Part shown: positions 1 to 5,020 of the stretch, piece after piece
Numbering within the stretch: the first letter of the stretch is position 1
Layout of the letters: the number at the start of each line of letters is the position of its first letter
NCBI GenBank assembly: GCA_017646305.1
Contig: JAGCMR010000038.1
Span: 1-6,857, forward strand
Direction of reading: 5' to 3'
Source: Spirochaetaceae bacterium
GTDB taxonomy: Bacteria > Spirochaetota > Spirochaetia > Treponematales > Treponemataceae
DNA: 6,857 nucleotides
The notes under the pieces: generated by a model
Database searches by the model: none
Told to the model about the DNA's origin: nothing
The model's input: only the letters and a program-made list of their open reading frames with translations
Made by a program: the position numbers and the translations under genes

Positions 1-169
1 AGATACGATTTTCCGCCGTAGCCCGCACGGAACAAGTATTGATTATTGCCAAATCCGCAGTCTCTGCAGTCTCTGCCACTGTCCAACCACGAGCCACCAT
101 CAACTGCTCAATGGCAGCTGACTCAGCCTTATTCATCTGGCATCCATAAGTTTCAAAAAAATAAGTCAT
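1..169 (-). CDS. miaB: MiaB, tRNA-2-methylthio-N6-dimethylallyladenosine synthase (N-terminal part, cut by window edge)
   Basis: Radical-SAM methylthiotransferase that adds a methylthio group to i6A37 of tRNAs reading U-starting codons; cytosolic. Only the first 56 codons are in the window and the frame is open to the left edge. The protein starts MTYFFETYGCQMNKAES and contains NTCSVRATAENRI, the classic start of the N-terminal MTTase (UPF0004) domain. Cys10 (in YGCQMN) and Cys46 (in NTCSVR) fall at the spacing of the first two ligands of the auxiliary 4Fe-4S cluster; the third ligand and the radical-SAM CxxxCxxC lie outside. The ATG at 167-169 gives the family's usual N-terminus. No Shine-Dalgarno is visible upstream, but a TATACT box ends 6 nt before the ATG, so a leaderless or very short-leader transcript is possible. 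It probably followed the ABC-F gene directly before the acetylation cassette arrived. Identification is secure; the genus is inferred. Confidence 0.93.
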   Translation of the reverse strand, partial: MTYFFETYGCQMNKAESAAIEQLMVARGWTVAETAETADLAIINTCSVRATAENRI

Positions 170-175
170 GAAATG

Positions 176-205
176 AGTATACCGAAAATTCGTCTAAGGT
201 GCAAA
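176..205 (-). promoter_or_regulatory. Candidate miaB promoter
   Basis: On the minus strand, TATACT (176-181, five of six matches to TATAAT) lies 18 nt downstream of TTTGCA (200-205, four of six matches to TTGACA). Initiation 6-8 nt past the -10 would fall at or next to the miaB ATG (169), giving an almost leaderless mRNA, which fits the missing Shine-Dalgarno. This is a pattern match only; miaB could also be read through from upstream. Confidence 0.35.
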
Positions 206-263
206 GTAAAAATTTAAGCACCGACCTGCAAAGCATCGATAGATGCCAAGCACCGACTGGTGC
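200..263 (-). repeat. Cluster of short dyads and a direct repeat in the gap before miaB
   Basis: The gap 170-291 holds no gene. It has two perfect 5-bp hairpins: GCACC/GGTGC with a 4-nt loop (250-263) and GCATC/GATGC with a 4-nt loop (233-246). The 10-mer AAGCACCGAC (plus strand) occurs at 216-225 and again at 248-257. A further GGTGC at 199-203 overlaps the candidate -35 box and can pair with GCACC at 218-222. The same arms can therefore form alternative stems. No good T-run follows either short hairpin on the minus strand, so neither is a convincing intrinsic terminator. Function unknown; it may be a decayed terminator or structured leader of the upstream unit. Confidence 0.4.
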
Positions 264-283
264 AAAACACCCACTGGACACGG

Positions 284-354
284 CACATCCCTCACCCTTC
301 CAGCTGGGCAGAAACCTCTTCCCAAGCAGTGGTACTACTTAATTCCAGAGCAGA
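284..354 (-). repeat. Left direct repeat: second copy of the ABC-F gene 3' end
   Basis: Matches 2994-3083 in the same orientation. The core 299-324 is identical over 26 bases to 3010-3035; one mismatch later the identity continues through 326-333 (3037-3044). After 9 unmatched bases here against 27 in the intact gene, TTCCAGAGCAGA at 343-354 matches 3072-3083. The similarity also runs about 10 nt beyond the stop codon (CACATCCC at 284-291). With the right copy it brackets the acetylation cassette. Confidence 0.85.
292..354 (-). pseudogene. Remnant of the ABC-F gene C-terminus (last 20 codons and stop)
   Basis: Read in the ABC-F frame, this stretch encodes SALE, then LSS, then TTAWEEVSAQLEG and TGA. 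The intact ABC-F protein ends SALE, ALDAKIEQL, TTAWEEVSAQLEG, so the remnant has lost 18 nt in frame and otherwise differs only at synonymous positions (GCT for GCC, GAA for GAG, GGG for GGA). No start or upstream ABC-F sequence is attached: to its right lies the end of the algX-like gene in another frame. It is a scar of the gene's ancestral 3' end or of a donor's equivalent, not a functional gene. Confidence 0.82.
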
Positions 355-1441
355 TAGAAGGTAAATGCCTTTCTACACTCTCAAAAATAATAATATCAGG
401 TTTATATTCCAGCACATATTCTTTGTCACTTTCACTAAATTTCTTCCCAATATATTCTGTTTCAGAGAATAAAGGTGATACAAAAGGTTCTAATGCTGTA
501 AAAAAAGAATCCCGAAACACCAAAGCTCTTGGAGCTGTTTTATCAGCTCCCATTGTGTGAACTCCACTCCCACCGTCATTTTTTATGTATGTATACAACT
601 CCGCTTGCATTATCCCCTGTGGAATTAGTTTAGGCTGTGTACTTTTACTATTTTCAATAGCCAACATGGGGAGAATGTCTCCTGCCGTGGTACTATATTC
701 GATTTTTGTATCATACTGAATTTCTGGAAAATTTTGATTTGGAAACATTTTTTTCAGCATATTAAGAAGCTGTTCATAAGCAACAAAAGCACCCAAGGGA
801 TTCCAGTGTGTGTCTGTTTCGTAATAGAGAGGGACATCAAGTTCAGATTTTTTTGCAATAATAGCATCCCTCGGGAAAATATATGAAGCTCCTAGCTTAT
901 CTAAAATTGCAACCAGTTGGTCTGCCCTCGTTTGCCCCGTAGGTCTTTCAAAGGGATAAAACTCAGAATAAACTGAATGCTTATTGGGTCCAATCAGAAA
1001 AATACAGGGAATATTTTGAGCATTGCACCATTTAAGTGTATTTTCTATAGATAAACTAAATGCATCAAGTTCGGGAGCTGTCATCAAATTCTTTTTATAA
1101 AAATCAGAACGATTATCACCATCTGAAGAATTAATATAGAACCACCAATTCTCCTTACCTTTTACCGCTTTTTGATTAATATAACTCCCTTTTAGTAATT
1201 CATAATTAATATAATTATTTAATTTTATAAGATATTCACGTCCCCCAAATCTATCTTCAAAATAGTTGTTTAAATCAGAGAAAATATTATTGACTTCACC
1301 ATCAACAATTAATTTTGGGAATGGTTCTAAGGTTCTATTTTCTCGAGTAGAAATCTCATCTTTTACGTCAAATGTAATAATGGGAATTAATACTAACCCG
1401 AAAAAAATTACTATAAATATTGAATATACTTTTTTTTCCAC
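335..1441 (-). CDS. AlgX/AlgJ-type SGNH O-acetyltransferase partner of AlgI
   Basis: Predicted 368-aa extracytoplasmic, membrane-anchored member of the AlgX/AlgJ (DHHW-like) SGNH family. Such proteins take acetyl groups delivered by an AlgI-type MBOAT and transfer them to a glycan outside the membrane. Numbering from the GTG start: a basic EKK start and one hydrophobic anchor (about 5-24); GPNKHSVYSEF (about 151-161), resembling the conserved 'dK..VY.E..P' block; ETDTHWN with Asp210 and His212, equivalent to the AlgX Asp-x-His pair; FRDSFF with Asp311 and Ser312, the likely nucleophile; and the C-terminal KPDIIIFESVERHL typical of the family. An ATG exists 10 codons upstream (1471) but lacks a Shine-Dalgarno, whereas the GTG at 1439-1441 has AGGAG 7 nt before it. 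It follows algI by 38 nt, consistent with an operon. The last residues (SICSGIK) and the stop are read out of frame from the ABC-F scar. The substrate glycan is unknown. Confidence 0.85.
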   Translation of the reverse strand: MEKKVYSIFIVIFFGLVLIPIITFDVKDEISTRENRTLEPFPKLIVDGEVNNIFSDLNNYFEDRFGGREYLIKLNNYINYELLKGSYINQKAVKGKENWWFYINSSDGDNRSDFYKKNLMTAPELDAFSLSIENTLKWCNAQNIPCIFLIGPNKHSVYSEFYPFERPTGQTRADQLVAILDKLGASYIFPRDAIIAKKSELDVPLYYETDTHWNPLGAFVAYEQLLNMLKKMFPNQNFPEIQYDTKIEYSTTAGDILPMLAIENSKSTQPKLIPQGIMQAELYTYIKNDGGSGVHTMGADKTAPRALVFRDSFFTALEPFVSPLFSETEYIGKKFSESDKEYVLEYKPDIIIFESVERHLPSICSGIK

Positions 1442-1448
1442 CTTAATA

Positions 1449-1453
1449 CTCCT
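1449..1453 (-). promoter_or_regulatory. Shine-Dalgarno AGGAG deciding the GTG start of the algX-like gene
   Basis: AGGAG is followed by 7 nt (TATTAAG) and then GTG at 1439-1441. The upstream in-frame ATG at 1469-1471 is preceded only by TTGATTTA, with no ribosome-binding motif. The neighbouring algI uses the same AGGAG-plus-GTG design. Confidence 0.72.
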
Positions 1454-1479
1454 AAAATAATATAAAAACATTAAATCAA

Positions 1480-2958
1480 CTAAAATCTAAAATAGATAAA
1501 AGGATTATAAGAATTACTTGCTAATGAAGCGTAGCATAAAATAAACAGTACACAGAGAACTAAATATTTTAAAAATAAAATTATAATTGAAAGGAATCTC
1601 TTATTTTCATAGATATGAGAAAATTTTCTCCACCATGGAAATGCAAATATACATCCTAAAAATAAAAAGAAATAAAAACGTCCATTAATGAGCATCATCA
1701 TAAATTCATCAACATAAAGAGGAACAAAAGTACCAGTAAACTGAGTGTAATTTACTCCAAGCATTTTTAGAAGCAACTTAATAAAATCTTTTGTACCTGT
1801 TCTAAACAAGACCCACAGGAATAAAACACAGAATAACGTTACAATTCTTCTTAAAATATGCTGAAAAATGACTAATTTTGTTTGTCTATTTTCTGTCTTC
1901 CTTGAAAAAAGATTTTCTATGGTCATCAAAGTTCCATGACCTAATCCCCAAAAAATAAAGTTAAAGGCAGCTCCATGCCATAAACCAGTTACAAAGAAAA
2001 CGATATATTGATTTACAATTGTTCTGAGCTTACCCTTGCGGTTTCCTCCCAAGGGAATATATACGTAATCACGAAAAAAATTAGTAAGAGAAATATGCCA
2101 TCGCTTCCAAAAATCCTTGATAGAGGTAGCTACATACGGATAATTGAAATTTTCTAGCAAATCAAATCCAAAAAGTTTTGCCAATCCAATTGCCATATCT
2201 GAATATCCAGAAAAGTCGTAATAGATTTGTAATGAATAAGCAAGTGCAGCAACCCACGCAACAAAAGCTCCATAGGATGCAAAATTTGCGGAGTAGATTG
2301 CATCACACACACTTGCATAGGTATTTGCTAATAATACCTTTTTACTCAAGCCGATAATAAATCGCTCCAACCCAACAGCAAATTGAACAAGGGAATGGTT
2401 TCGATTTTCAATTTGTTCATTAATATCATGATAACGAACAATGGGACCAGCTATAAGCTGAGGAAAAAATGCCACATACAAACCTAAATTTAATACACTT
2501 TTTTGAACAAGCTTTGGATTTCGATAAACATCAACTAGATAGGAGATTTCCTGAAAGGTATAGAACGAAATCCCTATTGGCATGATAAGATTTAAAACAT
2601 GAAGTTGAGGGATTCTAAGCCCTTCTAGAAATACATTAATAATCCTACTAGTAAAACCAAGATACTTGAATAAAAATAAAATCGCGATATTTATAAGTAT
2701 ACTCAATACTAATAGCTTTTTTCTATACCCCCCCCCCTCATAATTATCAGTATTATTTCCTAACCATAAACCGATATTATAGTTAAAGACAATGGATGCA
2801 AGCATAAGAAACACGTAAACAGGTTCACCCCAAGCATAGAACAAAAGACTTGAAAAGAATAAAACAGCATTACGATATATTAAATTTGGTAGCATATAAT
2901 ATAACAGTAAAACCACTGGAAAAAAGAAAACTAAAAAAGTTATTGAACTAAAAAGCAC
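1480..2958 (-). CDS. AlgI-family MBOAT O-acyltransferase (membrane acetyl exporter) with a G10 tract
   Basis: A 492-aa polytopic membrane protein of the MBOAT/AlgI family, which moves acetyl groups (from a cytosolic donor, probably acetyl-CoA) across the membrane for O-acetylation of an extracellular glycan. Family signatures: MLFSSITFLVFFFPVVLLLYY at the start; FFPQLIAGPIVRYHDI (about 164-179); YYDFSGYSDMAIGLAKLFG (about 246-264); IKDFWKRWHISL with His288; and GLWHGAAFNFIFWGLGHG with the catalytic His328. Length is normal for the family and many hydrophobic segments are evident. The start is GTG (2956-2958) with AGGAG 6 nt upstream; no in-frame ATG competes. Codons 74-77 (GAG GGG GGG GGG) form a run of ten G in the loop after the second or third hydrophobic segment, so the gene is a candidate for slipped-strand ON/OFF switching; the reading frame here is ON. 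The gene is very AT-rich compared with the ABC-F gene just upstream. A TATGAT box (2978-2983) could be a -10, but no matching -35 was found. AlgI-like genes occur in many bacteria without alginate, so no alginate role is implied. Confidence 0.93.
   Translation of the reverse strand: MLFSSITFLVFFFPVVLLLYYMLPNLIYRNAVLFFSSLLFYAWGEPVYVFLMLASIVFNYNIGLWLGNNTDNYEGGGYRKKLLVLSILINIAILFLFKYLGFTSRIINVFLEGLRIPQLHVLNLIMPIGISFYTFQEISYLVDVYRNPKLVQKSVLNLGLYVAFFPQLIAGPIVRYHDINEQIENRNHSLVQFAVGLERFIIGLSKKVLLANTYASVCDAIYSANFASYGAFVAWVAALAYSLQIYYDFSGYSDMAIGLAKLFGFDLLENFNYPYVATSIKDFWKRWHISLTNFFRDYVYIPLGGNRKGKLRTIVNQYIVFFVTGLWHGAAFNFIFWGLGHGTLMTIENLFSRKTENRQTKLVIFQHILRRIVTLFCVLFLWVLFRTGTKDFIKLLLKMLGVNYTQFTGTFVPLYVDEFMMMLINGRFYFFLFLGCIFAFPWWRKFSHIYENKRFLSIIILFLKYLVLCVLFILCYASLASNSYNPFIYFRF
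2728..2737 (-). repeat. Homopolymeric G10 tract inside algI (candidate phase-variation switch)
   Basis: Ten consecutive C on the plus strand, read as ten G in the gene, spanning the third base of Glu74's GAG and three Gly GGG codons. Adding one G gives GTA TAG straight after the tract (78-residue product). Removing one G gives ATA GAA AAA AGC TAT TAG (82-residue product). Both lack all catalytic motifs. Confidence 0.9.
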
Positions 2959-2964
2959 TAAAAT

Positions 2965-2969
2965 CTCCT
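2965..2969 (-). promoter_or_regulatory. Shine-Dalgarno for algI
   Basis: AGGAG is followed by ATTTTA and the GTG start at 2956-2958. It fixes a non-ATG start that gives the standard AlgI N-terminus MLFSSITFL. It lies inside the inserted, AT-rich DNA, so it came with the cassette. Confidence 0.75.
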
Positions 2970-2993
2970 AAAACTAAATCATAAAAAACTTGA

Positions 2994-3083
2994 CACATCC
3001 CTTCATCCCTCCAGCTGGGCAGAAACCTCTTCCCAGGCAGTGGTGAGCTGTTCAATTTTTGCATCCAGAGCTTCCAGAGCAGA
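2994..3083 (-). repeat. Right direct repeat: intact 3' end of the ABC-F gene
   Basis: Partner of the repeat at 284-354. It includes the last 26 codons and stop of the ABC-F gene (3003-3083) plus about 9 nt past the stop. It contains 18 nt (within ALDAKIEQL) missing from the left copy. Confidence 0.85.
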
Positions 3084-5018
3084 CTGAACCTGGCGACTTT
3101 TTTGTGGGTCGCTGTAGACTTCTGGCTGGGCAAGCTGATTTTCCAGCTCCTGCTTTTCATCCTCTACAGCGGCAATTTCTTCCATAAGCCGCGCCTCTTC
3201 CCTTTCCAGCTTTCGCCTTTGGTTCTTGAGCTTTTTTTGCTCCTCGTACTTTAAAGCCCCTGCACTGGGAACGTCCCCCCCTTCAGCTGTATCTTGCTTT
3301 GAAGCGTTTGTGGAAGAAGTTTTTCCAGAGCTAGAAGGAGGTGTCAGCTCCAAGCCCGCAGCCTCAGCTGCAAGTCGCTCAAGATAATATTCATAGCTTC
3401 CGGGGAAATTTCTTGCTCGACCACAGGAGGTAACACAGGAGACATCTCCAGAGCCTGCTTCCGCTGGTGGAGAAAGCTCCAGAACACGGGTTGCCAAGGA
3501 CTGAATAAAGCCTCTGTCGTGGGAGACAAAAACCACCGTGCCACCAAAGGATTCTAGGGCGCCCAGCAATACGTCCTTAGAATGAAGATCCAGGTGGTTG
3601 GTGGGTTCGTCAAGAATCAGCAGGTTTACGGGCTTAAGCAAAAGCTGCAGCAGGGCCAAGCGACTTTTTTCACCACCAGAAAGCACATTTAGGGGCTTGA
3701 ACACATCGTCTCCACGGAACAAGAAGGAGCCCAGCATATCCCGCACCCTCGGAATCAGTTCCAAGGGAGCTTGATTTTCAATATATTCCAAAACCGTGGT
3801 GGCACCGCAAATCTTTTCTGCACTATCCTGAGAAAAGTAACCCACTGCCACACCAGATCCTTCCTTTACACTACCCTCAAAGGAAGAGTCCTGCTGGGCA
3901 AGGATTTTCAGCAAGGTGGTTTTACCAGAACCATTGCATCCCACCACCACAAGCCGCTCACCTTTTTCCAGCACTAAATCAAGCTGACTTAAAACCTGAC
4001 GCACTCCATCATAGGACTTGCTCACTCCTTCTAGAGTCAGCACTAAGCCGCCTGAATGGGGAGCGGGAGGAAAGGAAAATCGCATTTTTTTAAGGGATTC
4101 AGGAATCTGCACCTGCTGAGCAAGGAGCTTGTCGAGCATTTTTTGTCGCTCCTGAGCCTGGGCAGCCTTTGTAGCCTTTGCTCCAAAGCGACGGATAAAA
4201 TCCTCTAATTTACGAATTTCCTCCTGCTGCTGCTGATAGGTTGCCATAAGACTTTCCAGCTCCACCTGACGCACCTTTTCGTAGTTGGTGTAGTTACCAA
4301 CGTAGCGATGCAAATCCCCGTTAAATAGCTCGTAGACCTCCGTAACGGTGGTGTCAAGAAAATAGCGATCGTGGCTTACCAGCAAAAATCCACCAGAAAA
4401 AGAGTTTAAGAATTCTTCCAGCCAGTTTCGGGCTTCCAAATCAAGGTAGTTGGTGGGCTCATCCAAAAGCAGGATGTCTGGATGCTGCATCAAGGCCTTG
4501 GCCAGGGCAATACGCATTTGCCAACCGCCAGAAAACTCCTGGGTTTGACGCTCTAGGTCGCCACGGGAAAAGCCAAGGCCCAAAAGCACCTGCTCTGCCT
4601 GAGCCTCTCGCCGATACCAACCAGATTCCTCCAGTTGTGTGGTGATTTCGTGGTGGCGCTCCAGCAGAGGACCACTTTTTTGGGAGGAATCTTTGAGTGC
4701 ATCTCCAATTTCTTCCAATTCTCGCTGTAGCTGGTAGCCGTACTCAAAGGCTCGGTCAGCCTCCTGTCGCAGGGTACAGCCAGCATGAACAATGCCAGAC
4801 TGAGGTAGATACACAATACGGGCATCTTTTTGTGCAATTCGCTGACCGCTGTCGGGGGCAATTTCCCCTGCCATAATCTTCATTAAGGTGGACTTACCAG
4901 AACCATTAGCACCACTGAGGGCAGCCTTTGTTCCTGCAGCAAGATTTACCGACACATCTTTTAAAATATCTCTGTCACCAAAAGCCAGCGACACCTTAGA
5001 AAATTGAACAAAGGCCAT
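3003..5018 (-). CDS. ABC-F family ATPase (duplicated ATP-binding cassettes, soluble)
   Basis: A 671-aa protein with two ABC ATPase domains in tandem and no membrane segments: the ABC-F class, whose studied members act on ribosomes (translation factors or antibiotic-resistance protectors). Domain 1: Walker A GANGSGKST (36-44), Q-loop Gln73, signature FSGGWQ (162-167), Walker B ILLLDEPTN (182-190), H-loop His216. The interdomain linker (about 243-325, Gln/Glu/Lys/Arg-rich) corresponds to the tRNA-contacting arm of ABC-F proteins. Domain 2: Walker A GCNGSGKTT (360-368), Q-loop Gln397, signature LSGGE (446-450), Walker B LLILDEPTN (466-474), H-loop His500. A Ser/Thr-rich, low-complexity stretch (about 515-585) leads to a charged coiled coil (about 590-671), as in Uup/YheS-like members. 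All catalytic residues are present. The ATG lies 2 nt after the lipoprotein stop (TAACCATGG), so translation is probably coupled; AGGA sits 11 nt upstream, a long spacing. The exact subfamily and any resistance role cannot be settled from sequence alone. Confidence 0.93.
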   Translation of the reverse strand: MAFVQFSKVSLAFGDRDILKDVSVNLAAGTKAALSGANGSGKSTLMKIMAGEIAPDSGQRIAQKDARIVYLPQSGIVHAGCTLRQEADRAFEYGYQLQRELEEIGDALKDSSQKSGPLLERHHEITTQLEESGWYRREAQAEQVLLGLGFSRGDLERQTQEFSGGWQMRIALAKALMQHPDILLLDEPTNYLDLEARNWLEEFLNSFSGGFLLVSHDRYFLDTTVTEVYELFNGDLHRYVGNYTNYEKVRQVELESLMATYQQQQEEIRKLEDFIRRFGAKATKAAQAQERQKMLDKLLAQQVQIPESLKKMRFSFPPAPHSGGLVLTLEGVSKSYDGVRQVLSQLDLVLEKGERLVVVGCNGSGKTTLLKILAQQDSSFEGSVKEGSGVAVGYFSQDSAEKICGATTVLEYIENQAPLELIPRVRDMLGSFLFRGDDVFKPLNVLSGGEKSRLALLQLLLKPVNLLILDEPTNHLDLHSKDVLLGALESFGGTVVFVSHDRGFIQSLATRVLELSPPAEAGSGDVSCVTSCGRARNFPGSYEYYLERLAAEAAGLELTPPSSSGKTSSTNASKQDTAEGGDVPSAGALKYEEQKKLKNQRRKLEREEARLMEEIAAVEDEKQELENQLAQPEVYSDPQKSRQVQSALEALDAKIEQLTTAWEEVSAQLEG

Positions 5019-5020
5019 GG

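Larger units (their letters stand above)
355..2993 (-). other. Acquired O-acetylation cassette (algI-like plus algX-like) between direct repeats
   Basis: About 2.6 kb carrying only the two acetylation genes, in the orientation of the host operon. It is strongly AT-rich against the flanks and bounded by two copies of the ABC-F gene's 3' terminus. No integrase, transposase, terminal inverted repeat or attC-type core site is visible inside, so the entry mechanism is open: homologous recombination with a relative's locus, or an integration event that restores the target gene's end. The interval between repeats is seen directly; acquisition is inferred. Confidence 0.7.

Noticed and set aside
250..263. 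GCACCAGTCGGTGC resembles the last hairpin of a Cas9 tracrRNA
   Set aside because: Only a 5-bp stem with a similar loop. There is no repeat/anti-repeat, no CRISPR array and no cas gene in the window, so the likeness is most likely chance.
170..300. Integron attC site at the cassette edge (considered because a chromosomal integron is known in Treponema denticola)
   Set aside because: No GTTRRRY / RYYYAAC core pair was found at either boundary, and the boundaries are explained by the ABC-F end duplication.
243..560. Plus-strand open frame of 105 codons starting MPSTDWCKTPTGHG
   Set aside because: It runs antisense across the ABC-F scar and the 3' end of the algX-like gene, has no Shine-Dalgarno, and matches no family I recognise. 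It is a shadow of minus-strand coding.
355..2993. Insertion sequence or transposon
   Set aside because: Only algI-like and algX-like genes are present. No transposase, terminal inverted repeats or short target-site duplication is seen.
2950..3002. Independent promoter for algI based on TATGAT at 2978-2983
   Set aside because: The -10-like box is good, but no acceptable -35 lies 16-18 nt upstream and AT-rich DNA yields such boxes by chance. Read-through from the ABC-F unit is equally possible.
2948..3160. Minus-strand 70-codon frame overlapping the ABC-F end and the algI start
   Set aside because: It is out of frame with the clear ABC-F C-terminus, has no recognisable domain, and no better initiation signal than algI's own AGGAG-GTG.
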